From NCBI RefSeq assembly GCF_006538885.1, contig NZ_BJLY01000001.1:558001-622000 (forward strand): a stretch of DNA of 64,000 nucleotides. Direction: 5' to 3'. The stretch comes from Gluconobacter roseus NBRC 3990. GTDB lineage: Bacteria > Pseudomonadota > Alphaproteobacteria > Acetobacterales > Acetobacteraceae. The notes below the pieces were generated by a model. It did no database searches, was not told the DNA's origin, and worked only from the letters and a program-made list of their open reading frames with translations. Position 1 is the first letter of the stretch. Every line of letters starts with the position of its first letter. Shown here piece after piece: positions 1 through 9,511 of this stretch. The translations under genes and the position numbers were made by a program.

Positions 1-785
1 TGGCCGATGCGCAGGGCAGCCAGGTCCAGTCCTATCTCGCGGAGTTGTCCCGCGCAGGACTGGCGGCCCGAACCGCCGCACGACGCCTGTCCTGCCTGCG
101 CCAGTTCTATCGATTCCTGATGCTCGAGTCGGTGCGTGAGGACGATCCGACCGAACGTCAGCAGGCTCCCAAAATTGCATCGTCCCTTCCCAGACCGCTG
201 GATGAGGACGAAATCCGTCGCCTGCTGGAAAGCGGGACGCGCGGTCATGAAAATGAACGCCGGGACATCATCTCCCGTGCCGCGCTGGAACTCCTCTACA
301 CGACTGGTCTGCGCATTTCTGAACTATTGGCCTTACCGGCATCCTGTGTGTATGTCCGTGGCCCGATGCTTCTTGTGCGGGGCAAGGGCGGCCGGGAGCG
401 GCTGGTGCCTTTATCCCAGAGCGCGCGGGACGCTGCGGACCAGCTCGTGCATTTCGATCGCGATCTCGGCAGCCCCTGGCTCTTTCCGGGACGCAACCCT
501 CAGAAGCACCTGACGCGGCAGGGATTCGACAAGATCCTGCTCGCCTGTGCCCTGAAAGCCGGACTAGACCCCGACCGTGTCAGCCCACACGTTCTGAGGC
601 ATTCGTTCGCCAGCCATCTTCTGGCGCATGGCGCCGATCTGCGGGCGTTGCAGATGCTGCTGGGTCACGCCGATATCGCGACCACCCAGATCTATACGCA
701 GGTCATGTCCGAACGCCTGAGACAGGCCGTGGCGGCGCATCATCCGCTGGCACGGAAAGACGCGGCCCCGGTCGACATGGACTGA
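1..785 (+). CDS. xerD: Tyrosine recombinase XerD (5' end outside window)
   Basis: Site-specific recombinase that, with XerC, resolves chromosome dimers at dif near the terminus. The reading frame is already open at base 3, so the true start lies upstream; about 260 residues are present of roughly 300 usual. The catalytic set of tyrosine recombinases is visible: Arg in TGLRISEL (about base 312), Lys in RGKGGRERLVP, HxxR in HVLRHSF, the second His in LLGHADIATT, and the nucleophilic Tyr in TQIYTQV. The C-terminal wording (HGADLRALQMLLGHAD, ERLRQAVAAHHPLA) matches XerD better than XerC. The end of the N-terminal core-binding SAM-like domain is also present. accA follows 63 bases downstream on the same strand, as in many alphaproteobacteria. 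Confidence 0.93.
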   Translation, partial: ADAQGSQVQSYLAELSRAGLAARTAARRLSCLRQFYRFLMLESVREDDPTERQQAPKIASSLPRPLDEDEIRRLLESGTRGHENERRDIISRAALELLYTTGLRISELLALPASCVYVRGPMLLVRGKGGRERLVPLSQSARDAADQLVHFDRDLGSPWLFPGRNPQKHLTRQGFDKILLACALKAGLDPDRVSPHVLRHSFASHLLAHGADLRALQMLLGHADIATTQIYTQVMSERLRQAVAAHHPLARKDAAPVDMD

Positions 786-848
786 ACAGATCATTCCGCC
801 TGTCGCAGGGACTGTTTCCGAACGCGCAGGCGTGCTATCGGGCTGGCC

Positions 849-1823
849 ATGCGCCAATTCCTAGATTTCGAGAAGTCGGTCGCCGAACTCGAGACCAAGA
901 TCGACGAACTCCGCCAGATGGGCAGCCAGGGCAAGGACTCCGGCACCAGCGGCATCAATATCGATGACGAGATTGCCCGTCTGTCTGAAAAGGCCGACAA
1001 GCAGCTCCGCACGACCTATGCCAAGCTGACGCCGTTGCAGAAAGTGCAGGTGGCCCGTCACGCCCAGCGCCCGAAGGCTCTGGATTACGTGCATCAGCTG
1101 GTAACGGACTACACGCCGCTGGCCGGTGACCGCGCCTTTGGTGACGACGACGCCATGATCGGCGGTCTGGCCCGTTTCCGTGGGGAGCCGGTCGTTGTTG
1201 TCGGAACCGAGCGTGGCCACGACACCGAAACGCGCCTGAAGCATAATTTCGGCATGGCCCGCCCCGAAGGCTATCGCAAGGCGCAGCGTCTGGTCGAAAT
1301 GGCCGGTCGCTTCGGCCTGCCGATCCTGAGCTTCATTGACACCGCCGGTGCCTGGCCCGGAATCGACGCCGAAGCGCGTGGACAGGCCCAGGCCATCGCA
1401 AAATCGATCGATGTCTGCCTCAAGGCCCCCGTACCCCTGATCGTGACCGTGATCGGTGAGGGTGGTTCGGGTGGTGCCATCGCCATTGGTGCAGGTGACC
1501 GCATCCTGATGCTCGAGCACTCGATCTATTCCGTCATTTCGCCGGAAGCCGCCGCATCCATCCTGTGGCGCGATCCGAAGCTGGCACCGGCCGCAGCCGA
1601 AGCGCTCAAACTCACCGCACAGGACCTTCAGTCTCTTGGCGTGATCGACCGGATCATTCCCGAGCCGGTCGGCGGTGCACAGCGCGCACCGGACGAAGCC
1701 GTCAAGGCCGTTGGCAACGCGATTGCGGAAGAACTGGCCTCGCTCAAGGATCTGACGGGGCCGGCGCTGATCCAGAAGCGCCGGGACAAGTTCCTGTCCA
1801 TGACCCGCACGCCTCTGCACTGA
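849..1823 (+). CDS. accA: Acetyl-CoA carboxylase carboxyltransferase subunit alpha
   Basis: Alpha half of the carboxyltransferase that moves CO2 from biotin to acetyl-CoA, giving malonyl-CoA for fatty acid synthesis; it works as an alpha2beta2 complex with AccD in the cytoplasm. The protein has 324 residues, the usual length. It opens with the coiled N-terminal segment (MRQFLDFEKSVAELETKIDEL) and carries the crotonase-fold core with IDTAGAWPG, the glycine-rich EGGSGGAIAIGAGD and YSVISPEAAASILWRD. No strong ribosome site is visible before the ATG, but the N-terminus aligns with the family. An intrinsic terminator follows directly. Confidence 0.97.
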   Translation: MRQFLDFEKSVAELETKIDELRQMGSQGKDSGTSGINIDDEIARLSEKADKQLRTTYAKLTPLQKVQVARHAQRPKALDYVHQLVTDYTPLAGDRAFGDDDAMIGGLARFRGEPVVVVGTERGHDTETRLKHNFGMARPEGYRKAQRLVEMAGRFGLPILSFIDTAGAWPGIDAEARGQAQAIAKSIDVCLKAPVPLIVTVIGEGGSGGAIAIGAGDRILMLEHSIYSVISPEAAASILWRDPKLAPAAAEALKLTAQDLQSLGVIDRIIPEPVGGAQRAPDEAVKAVGNAIAEELASLKDLTGPALIQKRRDKFLSMTRTPLH

Positions 1824-1832
1824 GACGTTTTC

Positions 1833-1868
1833 AAAAGCCGCTGCCTCTCCGCAGCGGCTTTTGTTTTT
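1833..1868. terminator. Bidirectional intrinsic terminator, accA / CinA-like gene
   Basis: Perfect 12-base inverted repeat, AAAAGCCGCTGC at 1833-1844 and its complement at 1851-1862, with a 6-base loop and a T-rich tail on the plus strand. It lies between two convergent genes and can serve both, because the arm starts with A residues. Confidence 0.88.
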
Positions 1869-1869
1869 T

Positions 1870-2640
1870 TCAGGCTGTCTGCTTGTGCGCGGGCTCGCCT
1901 GAAAGCGGTTCACGCCCATGCGCCATGATAAGATCGTGTAGCGCCAGCGCAGCCTTCCCGATGGTTTCGCTGTCATATCCCTTCGCCACCAGCGCTACGC
2001 CGCTTGCGCCTTCCGGAAGATGATAGGGGTAAGACCCCAGATCAATCGTCGGAAAATTCTTTTGCAACGTCGCCAGATCGGCTGCGAAATCGCCTTCTTT
2101 CAGCCCGGCCGCATGCCAGCTTGCGGAGACGAGCGGCGCACCTTTTTCAAGCTGCGGTACCAGCCACGCGACCATCGAGGCAAAAATCGATGGTACCCCG
2201 GCCATGACATGCACATTGCCAATACTAAATCCGGGCGCCACCGAAACCGTATTAAGGATCGGCGTAGACCCTGCGGGCAGATAGGCCATGCGCTGGCGGG
2301 CGGCATTGAACCGGTCCGCTCCAAGAGCGGCTTCCAGCAGGCGGAAGCTCTCCTCATGCCGGACCAGTGGCGCACCCATGGCCTTTGCGACGCATTCAGC
2401 CGTGATGTCATCATGCGTCGGCCCGATGCCGCCGGACGTGAAAACGATGTCGAAGGCGGCGCTGCAGTCGCGAACGGTGCGGATAATGCGCTCTTCGATA
2501 TCGGGAATGACTCGCACTTCCATGAGCCGGATGCCCTGCTCATTCAGGGCCTGAGCCAGAACCCGCGTATTGGCGTCCTGCGTGCGCCCCGAGAGGATCT
2601 CGTTGCCGATGACGAGAAAACAGGCAGTTTTTTGAAGCAT
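1870..2640 (-). CDS. CinA-like molybdopterin-binding domain protein
   Basis: 256-residue protein of the MoCF/CinA N-terminal family. It shows the opening FLVIGNEILSGRTQDANT and the signature FTSGGIGPTHDD that forms the nucleotide- or molybdopterin-binding site. In full-length CinA this domain carries ADP-ribose pyrophosphatase activity and is joined to a nicotinamide-nucleotide amidase domain; here the amidase domain is absent, so pyridine-nucleotide clean-up is possible but unproven. The ATG at 2640 was chosen because AGGAG lies 7 bases before it; the longer in-frame version lacks such a site. It is divergent from the SMP-30-like gene. Confidence 0.85.
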   Translation of the reverse strand: MLQKTACFLVIGNEILSGRTQDANTRVLAQALNEQGIRLMEVRVIPDIEERIIRTVRDCSAAFDIVFTSGGIGPTHDDITAECVAKAMGAPLVRHEESFRLLEAALGADRFNAARQRMAYLPAGSTPILNTVSVAPGFSIGNVHVMAGVPSIFASMVAWLVPQLEKGAPLVSASWHAAGLKEGDFAADLATLQKNFPTIDLGSYPYHLPEGASGVALVAKGYDSETIGKAALALHDLIMAHGREPLSGEPAHKQTA

Positions 2641-2739
2641 GTGTCCGCTCCTGATAGTCTTCGCCACAGAACGTAACGGGTCGCCTCGCGTTGTCGAGGA
2701 GAAACCCGGCCTGAAATTCTGTTTTCGTCAGGAGCACAC

Positions 2740-3633
2740 ATGACCAGCACCCCGCTACATCAGCCCGAATGCATCCTCGATCTGCGCGCAACGCTGGGGG
2801 AAGGCCCTGTCTGGATTGCTGGCGAAAAGTCCCTGTATTTCGTCGATATCCTGGAAGCGAAAATCCATCGCTTCACGCCCTCCAGCCGCGATCATCAGAC
2901 ATGGTCTGCGCCGGATCGTGTGGCGTTCCTTCTTCCCGTCGCTGATGGCACGTTCCTCGCTGGCATGCCGGACGGTCTGCGCCGTTTTGATCCGCGCACA
3001 GGCGGTTTTTCCGATCACACGATTGTGGAAGCCGAAAAGCCCTGCAACCGCCTCAATGATGGCTGTGTCGATCCGCAGGGCCATGTCTGGTTCGGCACCA
3101 TGGACGATGGCGAGGAAAATCCGTCCGGCTCGATCTATCGCATCGTGCATGACGCGAATGGCCTGAACATCACTCATCACGACGAAGGCTATACCGTCTC
3201 TAATGGCCCGGCCATCTCGCCGTGCGGCAAGGTTCTTTATGTCTGCGACAGCCCGGAACAGACGATCTACGCTTTTGATATCAAAGAAGATGGCGATCTC
3301 GCGAACGAGCGTATCTTTGCCCGTCTGGATCACGGCTATCCTGACGGGATCGTGACAGACAGCGAAGGGACCGTCTGGTGCGGAACCTGGGGTGGCGGCC
3401 GCGTGGCGCGCTTCAAGCCGGATGGTACGGAACTGCCACCGATTCCCATGCCCGTCACAAACGTTACCAAAGTCGCTTTCGGCGGCGATGACCTGAAAAC
3501 GGTTTTTGTGACGACCGCGCGTAAGGGGCTTGATGCCGAGACGCTCGAAAAGGAACCGCAGGCCGGCTCCCTGTTCGCCTTCCGCACGGATGTTCCGGGT
3601 GTTCCACAGCAGGTCTTCCGTTTGAACGGCTGA
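2740..3633 (+). CDS. SMP-30/gluconolactonase/LRE family protein
   Basis: 297-residue six-bladed beta-propeller of the SMP-30/regucalcin family, whose members hydrolyse sugar lactones with a bound divalent metal. Visible metal-site elements are Glu in LGEGPVW, Asn-Asp in NRLNDGCVDPQGHVWFGTMD, Asn in YTVSNGPAISP and Asp in GYPDGIVTDSEGTVW. No signal peptide is present, so it should act in the cytoplasm. AGGAG precedes the ATG by a normal distance. A sugar-lactone substrate fits an acetic acid bacterium, but the exact lactone cannot be read from sequence. Its stop lies one base from the stop of the convergent GNAT-Nudix gene. Confidence 0.87.
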   Translation: MTSTPLHQPECILDLRATLGEGPVWIAGEKSLYFVDILEAKIHRFTPSSRDHQTWSAPDRVAFLLPVADGTFLAGMPDGLRRFDPRTGGFSDHTIVEAEKPCNRLNDGCVDPQGHVWFGTMDDGEENPSGSIYRIVHDANGLNITHHDEGYTVSNGPAISPCGKVLYVCDSPEQTIYAFDIKEDGDLANERIFARLDHGYPDGIVTDSEGTVWCGTWGGGRVARFKPDGTELPPIPMPVTNVTKVAFGGDDLKTVFVTTARKGLDAETLEKEPQAGSLFAFRTDVPGVPQQVFRLNG

Positions 3634-3634
3634 C

Positions 3635-4642
3635 CTAACCCAGAAGCTCCTGCAGAAGCGGGATTAGCGGAAGGTCAGGATCAGGCATGGTGTAGCGGCC
3701 CAGATCGGAGGCCGCGACCCATTCCAGAGCCTGGCCTTCCCGCGGCGTTGGCACACCCCGCCAGCGCCGCACCACATAAAGCGGCATTAGCAGATGGAAC
3801 GGCCCGGCGTTCTCGCTGACGAATGTAAACGGCGCCAGACACGCTCCGGACAGATCAAGCCCGAGTTCCTCGCGCATTTCCCGAACCAGCGCCTGCTCGG
3901 GCGTTTCATCCCGTTCGACTTTGCCGCCCGGAAACTCCCATAGTCCAGCAAGACGCTTTCCTTCCGGCCGGCGCGCCAGAAGGATCCGTCCCTGCGTATC
4001 CAGAAGAGCCGCAGCCACAACCAGAAGTGTCCGGGGCTTTGTCGCCGGAACAACGGGAGCCGCAACGGCTGGAGCAGGAGGGGGCTCCGCATCCGAAATG
4101 TCCTGCACTCCAGCAAGGAACGCGGCCCGCGTCAGCTCATACAGATCAACGGGGCATTCCTGTCCGCGGGAGACGAACCGGCGGCTCGATGTTCCGGTTT
4201 TCTGAAAGCCAAGCTTTTTCAGAACAGCAGCAGAGGCCGCATTATCCTGCGCTGCTGCAGCCGTAAGCTTTTCCAGTTTCAGGACCGTCAGGCCCCATTC
4301 CACGACCCGCTGCCCTGCCAGCGTCGTGATGCCCTGTCCCCACGCCGAGGGTGCCAGCCAGTATCCCAGAGACCCTGCGCGCCGGTCATCGGACAGCACG
4401 AGCCCCATGGCACCGAGCAGGGTGGCTTCCCGGGTGATGGCAAAATGATGGGCGTTTCCCTGTGCGCTGTCCCTGCGCGTGGACTCGATCCACTCCGCCG
4501 CCAGTTCCCGTGGATAGGGAAAAGGCAGGCTGCTGAGCATCCGCACGACGCTCCAGTCATTGACCAGACGGTGAATGGCCGGTGCGTCTTCCGGCTGCAG
4601 GGCGCGGAGAACGAGCGTCCCTGCCTTGAGGTCTGGAGTCAT
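3635..4642 (-). CDS. GNAT acetyltransferase-Nudix hydrolase fusion
   Basis: 335-residue two-domain protein. Residues 6-170 are a GNAT N-acetyltransferase of the RimJ/RimL type ([14 protein letters not shown] at the start, [14 protein letters not shown] in the acetyl-CoA region, [13 protein letters not shown] in the last helix). An Ala/Pro-rich linker follows at about 184-203, and residues 205-335 form a MutT-like Nudix domain with an intact box: G240, E246, R254-E255, E258-E259, G261. The Nudix half resembles 8-oxo-dGTP or related nucleotide pyrophosphatases. The start at 4642 begins one base after the stop of the upstream Rieske gene; an earlier in-frame start would run far into that gene and looks non-coding. 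Confidence 0.88.
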   Translation of the reverse strand: MTPDLKAGTLVLRALQPEDAPAIHRLVNDWSVVRMLSSLPFPYPRELAAEWIESTRRDSAQGNAHHFAITREATLLGAMGLVLSDDRRAGSLGYWLAPSAWGQGITTLAGQRVVEWGLTVLKLEKLTAAAAQDNAASAAVLKKLGFQKTGTSSRRFVSRGQECPVDLYELTRAAFLAGVQDISDAEPPPAPAVAAPVVPATKPRTLLVVAAALLDTQGRILLARRPEGKRLAGLWEFPGGKVERDETPEQALVREMREELGLDLSGACLAPFTFVSENAGPFHLLMPLYVVRRWRGVPTPREGQALEWVAASDLGRYTMPDPDLPLIPLLQELLG

Positions 4643-4643
4643 A

Positions 4644-5804
4644 TCAGGGCGTGGAACCCTGCGGCTTGTCGGACGGCTCCATCGGCACGCCACACCGTGC
4701 GAGCAGGCGACGCAGCATGTTGATGACCGGGAAGACTTCCTGATTATGGTCGCCGCCGAGTTCGTTCCACGCGGCTTGCTCCAGTTCCACGATGTCCCGG
4801 TCTTCCTTGAAGATCCGCTCGGTGAACGCAATCAGGAACGGCCAGGCGATGTCCAGAACCAGCTTCGCCTTCGGGCGACGGATCGACAGCAGGCCGAACA
4901 CGCGGCACGTCTTCTCTTCCACGTCCTGCGGCACATAGACGATCCACAGATCCATGACCGGCGGCTCATCGCCCGTTGCGATGCGCAGCGTCTGGTACGG
5001 ATATTCCGTCCGGATCGTCATGACGTCCTTGTGGGCGTATTTCTCGCTGGCATCGCGGCGCTCACCGAAGATGAACGTCTCGCCCCAGGGCTGCTTGCCG
5101 CCAGTCCGCGCGAAGCTGTAGCGCGCCTCGACCAGCGTGGGCTCGTCCTTGCCACCGAGAAAACGCGGCTTCATCTGGCCCATCTGCTTCATGTGCATGA
5201 ACTGATGGTTCATATCCATCAGGTTCTCATGCATGAAACTGTAATGGCAGCCGACCGTCTCGCCAAAGCGGCGGGTCTTGTATTCGGGGTTACCGACTGA
5301 GCCCAGTTGCGGGAAGGGCGTGCTTTCGGCCTTCGCCGGATCGCCCGGGAAGATGAAAATCAGCCCGCCTTCCTCACGGCACGGATAGGTCCGCACACCG
5401 TTCGGCAACTTGCCCTTGCCCAGATAGGGCACATCAATGCAGCGGCCCGAACGGCCATAGGCCCAGCCGTGGTAGCAGCACTGAACAGCTTCACCGCTGA
5501 CTTTACCGAGGCTGAGCGGAACCTGCCGGTGGGCACAGCGATCCTCAAGCGCGAACACCGTGCCGTCCATCGGGCGGACCAGCGCGATCGGCTGTCCGGC
5601 ATAGCGCGTGCCGATGGTCTTGCCGCGCTTGAGTTCGCGGGACCAAGCGACCGGATACCAGTAATCGGGATTGGAGCGGATGCGCCGCAGATCCCCGGTC
5701 TTCCGAACCACCTCTTCTACCGGGGAGAACTCACCGATATTCGGGTCGATGACATGATCGGCGCCCTGCGTGGCGTCAGAGGGGGCAGAGACAGTCTGCG
5801 ACAT
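4644..5804 (-). CDS. Rieske non-heme iron oxygenase, substrate unknown
   Basis: 386-residue alpha subunit of the aromatic-ring-hydroxylating/VanA-like oxygenase family. The Rieske [2Fe-2S] ligands are C90-x-H92 and C109-x-x-H112. The mononuclear iron region reads [13 protein letters not shown], giving E193-N194, the bridging Asp D197, and His H200 and H204. The stretch around the iron site is unusually Met-rich. AGGA lies 5 bases before the ATG. No reductase or ferredoxin gene is adjacent, so electrons must come from elsewhere. The substrate cannot be inferred; demethylation or hydroxylation of a lipid or aromatic compound are both possible. It is probably cotranscribed with the GNAT-Nudix gene. 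Confidence 0.88.
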   Translation of the reverse strand: MSQTVSAPSDATQGADHVIDPNIGEFSPVEEVVRKTGDLRRIRSNPDYWYPVAWSRELKRGKTIGTRYAGQPIALVRPMDGTVFALEDRCAHRQVPLSLGKVSGEAVQCCYHGWAYGRSGRCIDVPYLGKGKLPNGVRTYPCREEGGLIFIFPGDPAKAESTPFPQLGSVGNPEYKTRRFGETVGCHYSFMHENLMDMNHQFMHMKQMGQMKPRFLGGKDEPTLVEARYSFARTGGKQPWGETFIFGERRDASEKYAHKDVMTIRTEYPYQTLRIATGDEPPVMDLWIVYVPQDVEEKTCRVFGLLSIRRPKAKLVLDIAWPFLIAFTERIFKEDRDIVELEQAAWNELGGDHNQEVFPVINMLRRLLARCGVPMEPSDKPQGSTP

Positions 5805-6058
5805 GAGTATCCTGATCCAAGATGAAACCGCGACATTTTCAAATGCGCAGAGAACCTAACAGGCAAAGCCCTAGTTCAGGAAGAGATCATTCGCATCATT
5901 CAGATCGCGTCTTTCCCGCAACATGCAGCAGAAAAACCACCATTTTCGTGTCATTGAAACATCATCTTGCGGGACTGGCGCTTTTCCGGGCGGACAGGCA
6001 CGTTTAGGAGACCGCTTCCCATAGATCATAAATCCCCTATTCCGGAGTTTCGGCCACG

Positions 6059-8458
6059 GTGCGAACCAGATCCCTGCTTCTTTCCTCCATCGCACTGTTT
6101 GCAGTCCGTCAGTCGGCTCTGGCGGCTGATCCTCATGTCGTTCACCATCACCCGACATCTAAGGACAAGGCTACCGTCACCGCATCTGCGCCGACCGCGC
6201 AAGGTCGGAAGACTGCCGCGCCAGCCCGCCACCGCACGACGGAACTGGATGCCCATGCGACGGAAAGCGTGGCCGTCACCGGGCGCCAGCTGACCGGACG
6301 TGACGCCGAGCAGGCCGTCTCCAAAGCCATCATGCGCCAGTATGTCCCCGGAACCAGTGCCTACAAGATGCTGGACCGCACGCCGGGCGTGAGCTTCACC
6401 TCCACCGATCCGTTCGGAATCGACAGCTTCGGTGCCAATCTCTACGTCCGCGGGTTCTTCATGAACCAGATGGGCGTCACGGTGGATGGCGTGCCGCTGA
6501 ACGATCAGACGTACCAGTCCGTCAGTGGCATGAGCCTCGCTTCTGCCATCATCCCCGACGACATCCAGTCCATGCGTATGTCGCAGGGTGCGGGCTCGGT
6601 CGAACTGCCTTCGACCAACACGCTGGGCGGCACGATCCAGATCGGCTCATCGGATCCCGAGGACAAGCGCGGCGGCAAGGTCAGCCAGTCCTTCGGCAGC
6701 TACGGCTCATACCGCACCTATGTCCGTCTGGACTCCGGCAAGCTGAACCCGACCGGCACGAAGTTCTACACGTCCTATGCCCGCACCGATGAAGGCATGT
6801 GGATGGGGGGCGGCGACCAGTTCATGCAGCAGGTCGATGCCAAGCTCGTCCAGCCGATTAATGAACGCAGCCGCATGTCGGCCTTCTTCAACTGGTCCAG
6901 CCTGGCCCAGTGGAACTATCCGGATACGTCCATCGGGATCCTGAAGAACCTCGGCTGGCGCACGCCGCATCTCTATCCGAATTACGGTCTGGCCTACGGG
7001 ATCGCTAACGGGACCAGCGCGCTGCCGGCCGGTTACGGGAATGTGCCGGGCATCGATGGCTCCAATATCGCCATGTATGACGGTGGCCAGGCCGAAACCA
7101 ACTATATGGGCGGTCTGCACTTTGACCTCGCCCTGACCGATCACCTGACCTGGAACACCACGATCTACGGTCACAGTCAGACCGGCTATTACAGCTATAC
7201 GGACTCGGACGATCCCTCACCGAACGGTGCGCCGTTCTCCGAAGAAGTCTGGCAGAACCGTCAGGAGCGTTACGGCCTCGACACCAGTCTGCGTTATAAA
7301 TGGGGCCGCCACACTTTCGAGGGCGGCGTCTGGTATGAGAACAACAACCAGCAGGCAGGGCTGTTCAATTACCAGCAGCCGCTTCTGGGGCAGGGTGCGC
7401 CGCTCAAGGCCGTTGGGCCTTATGACGTTTATGGGCCGGCCTTCCTCGAAGGCTACAACTTCCAGTGGACCACGAACGTCATGCAGTTCCACCTGCAGGA
7501 CAGCATCCAGCTTGCCCAGGGCCTGACGCTGCATGCCGGTTTCAAGTCCATGACGGCCACCACGTCCGGCGGTGCGCAGTACAACAATGCCGATTGGACA
7601 GGCGCCGACGCCCTGCCGAACGGCTCCCTGACCGCCTCACAGGCCTTCCTGCCGCACGTCAATCTGGACTGGCACATCAACCGCCATCACGAGATCTATG
7701 TGGACGTGGCCGAGAACATGCGCGCCTATGAAGTCTCGGCCTATGGCGTGGCGAACTCGGTCTATTCCGTGCAGGATCAGGCCACGTTTCAGGCCCAGAA
7801 GAAGTCTCTCGAGCCGTCCAAGGCCTGGGTCTATCTCGGTGGCTACCGCTATACGTCGAAATACCTTCAGGCGAACGCTACCGTCTATCACGCCAGCCTG
7901 ATCCATCCGATCCTGGCGGCCGCGGTCGGCTCCCTGACCAATCCGGTCTCGCAGGTCATTGATTTCGGTCATATCTCGATGACGGGTGCGAATGGCGACA
8001 TTACCATCACCCCGATTGATGGCCTGAGTATCAGCAACAACCTGAGCTACAACAAGGGCACCTACGACCGGAATGTTGATACGGTCGGCGGCTATTACGC
8101 GCTGGCGGGCAAGAATATCGTCAACTATCCGGCGTGGATGTACAAAACTTCCGTGGCCTATAGCTGGAAGGGCATGACGGCGCATTTCGATGCGAATTAC
8201 TACAGCCGCCGTTACTACAGCTTCATGAATGACACTTCGATCGGCGGTTACTGGCTCGCCAATGCGGGTGCGCAGTACCGTTTCGGCAAGCTGAGTGTCC
8301 TCAAGGACGTCACGGCAAGCTTCAACGTCTATAACCTGTTCAACACCAAATACATCTCCATGATGGGTGAGAACGATAACCCCGCCGTGGGTGACTACCA
8401 GTCCATGGAGCGCGGTCCCGTCCGCGAATTCTTCGGCACCATCAGCGCGTCGTTCTAA
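6059..8458 (+). CDS. TonB-dependent outer-membrane receptor
   Basis: 799-residue outer-membrane transporter. The GTG start is preceded by GGAG, and residues 1-23 form a signal peptide ending SALAA. A His/Thr-rich spacer leads to the plug domain (about 80-200: YKMLDRTPGVSFTSTDPFG, LYVRGFFMNQMGVTVDGVPLND, TNTLGGTIQI), then a 22-strand barrel ending in Phe (FFGTISASF). There is no STN signalling domain, so it is a plain transporter rather than a transducer. The ligand, possibly a ferric siderophore, is not evident. No convincing Fur site was seen in the 253 bases upstream, and no ABC or TonB genes are adjacent. Confidence 0.92.
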   Translation: MRTRSLLLSSIALFAVRQSALAADPHVVHHHPTSKDKATVTASAPTAQGRKTAAPARHRTTELDAHATESVAVTGRQLTGRDAEQAVSKAIMRQYVPGTSAYKMLDRTPGVSFTSTDPFGIDSFGANLYVRGFFMNQMGVTVDGVPLNDQTYQSVSGMSLASAIIPDDIQSMRMSQGAGSVELPSTNTLGGTIQIGSSDPEDKRGGKVSQSFGSYGSYRTYVRLDSGKLNPTGTKFYTSYARTDEGMWMGGGDQFMQQVDAKLVQPINERSRMSAFFNWSSLAQWNYPDTSIGILKNLGWRTPHLYPNYGLAYGIANGTSALPAGYGNVPGIDGSNIAMYDGGQAETNYMGGLHFDLALTDHLTWNTTIYGHSQTGYYSYTDSDDPSPNGAPFSEEVWQNRQERYGLDTSLRYKWGRHTFEGGVWYENNNQQAGLFNYQQPLLGQGAPLKAVGPYDVYGPAFLEGYNFQWTTNVMQFHLQDSIQLAQGLTLHAGFKSMTATTSGGAQYNNADWTGADALPNGSLTASQAFLPHVNLDWHINRHHEIYVDVAENMRAYEVSAYGVANSVYSVQDQATFQAQKKSLEPSKAWVYLGGYRYTSKYLQANATVYHASLIHPILAAAVGSLTNPVSQVIDFGHISMTGANGDITITPIDGLSISNNLSYNKGTYDRNVDTVGGYYALAGKNIVNYPAWMYKTSVAYSWKGMTAHFDANYYSRRYYSFMNDTSIGGYWLANAGAQYRFGKLSVLKDVTASFNVYNLFNTKYISMMGENDNPAVGDYQSMERGPVREFFGTISASF

Positions 8459-8474
8459 CAGGCGCACAACAAAA

Positions 8475-8503
8475 ACGGCGGGGACTGTGCCCCGCCGTTT
8501 TTT
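8475..8503 (+). terminator. Intrinsic terminator after TonB receptor
   Basis: Stem ACGGCGGGG (8475-8483) pairs with CCCCGCCGT (8490-8498) across a 6-base loop and is followed by a T run; A residues precede the left arm. It lies between the receptor and the convergent ATPase gene, so it may act both ways. Confidence 0.88.
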
Positions 8504-8522
8504 GATTCAAACCAACTGTTTT

Positions 8523-9392
8523 TCAGCCCTGCGGGATACCAAGTTCGGCGCTCAGATCGCTGATGAACTGCGAGGCCACACGGCCGGACCGGCTGCCGCG
8601 CGCCATCGCCCATTGTAGGGCTTTCCGGCGGAGTTCATCGCGCGGAACCGGCAGCCTGTAATAAGCCGCATACGCTTCGACGATCGCCAGATAATCGTCC
8701 TGCGTTGCGCCATACAGCCCGATCCACAAACCAAAGCGGTCCGAAAGCGAGACCTTCTCCTCAATGGCTTCCGACGGGTTGATCGCACTGCCCGTCTCGT
8801 TTTCGATCATGTCGCGCGGCATCAGGTGACGCCGGTTCGATGTGGCATAGATCAGGACGTTCTCGGGACGCCCACCGATTCCGCCATCAAGCACGGATTT
8901 GAGCGACTTGTAGTCCGCATCCTGACTCTCGAACGACAGGTCATCACAAAACAGGATGCAGCGGCGCTTCGTGGTGCGCAGGACGGCCAGCAGCTTCGGC
9001 AGCGAAGACAGCTCGTCACGCTGGATCTCGATCAGCGCAAGTGTCCCGCCACCCTTCGCCCGCTGTTCCTCGTTCACAGCCGCGACGGACGCCTTCACCA
9101 GTGAGGACTTGCCCATCCCGCGCGCGCCCCACAGCATCACATTGTTCGCGCTGAAGCCTTCGGCGAAATGCCGGGTATTGGTCATGACCTGATCCATCTG
9201 CCGCTTCACGCCCTGAAGCAGCGACAGCGGCACGCCCGAAACCTTCTCCACCGGGGTCAGAACGCCCAGAGCGGCCTGCCACAGAAAGGCGTCATGTCTG
9301 TGCAGGATGTCCGCACTCGGTGGGGGCGGGCTCATCCGCTCCAGACTATCGGCAATACGTTCGAGAACACTGAGCAGGGCATGGTCGGTCAT
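8523..9392 (-). CDS. DUF815-family AAA-like ATPase
   Basis: 289-residue P-loop ATPase of the DUF815 family. The Walker A motif is GARGMGKS (residues 89-96); Walker B is about ILFCDDLSF. Further landmarks are LIYATSNRRHLMPRDM, resembling the sensor-1 region, and DRFGLWIGLYGA. The ATG at 9392 (MTDHALLSVLERIADSLERM) was preferred to an upstream in-frame TTG. Members of this family are widespread in proteobacteria, but no reaction is established, so none is assigned. It is divergent from yajC; the two 5' ends are about 120 bases apart. Confidence 0.83.
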   Translation of the reverse strand: MTDHALLSVLERIADSLERMSPPPPSADILHRHDAFLWQAALGVLTPVEKVSGVPLSLLQGVKRQMDQVMTNTRHFAEGFSANNVMLWGARGMGKSSLVKASVAAVNEEQRAKGGGTLALIEIQRDELSSLPKLLAVLRTTKRRCILFCDDLSFESQDADYKSLKSVLDGGIGGRPENVLIYATSNRRHLMPRDMIENETGSAINPSEAIEEKVSLSDRFGLWIGLYGATQDDYLAIVEAYAAYYRLPVPRDELRRKALQWAMARGSRSGRVASQFISDLSAELGIPQG

Positions 9393-9511
9393 GGAAAACG
9401 GTCCCGGAACGAAAGGAGTTGAGATCAAAAGACATCGGCGCCGTGCTTGACGGGCAGCCCCCGGACGATATGGTCCCCGCCAGCTTCACTCAAGACTGGA
9501 CCCTTACATCC

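Noticed and set aside
861-1976. Minus-strand open frame of 371 codons over accA
   Set aside because: Passes through the accA terminator and is antisense to a complete accA.
5805-6058. Possible Fur site in GATCATTCGCATCATTC-like sequence
   Set aside because: Too few matches to a Fur consensus to support a call.
5871-6158. Minus-strand 95-codon frame upstream of the TonB receptor
   Set aside because: Mostly antisense to the receptor start, without motif or ribosome site.
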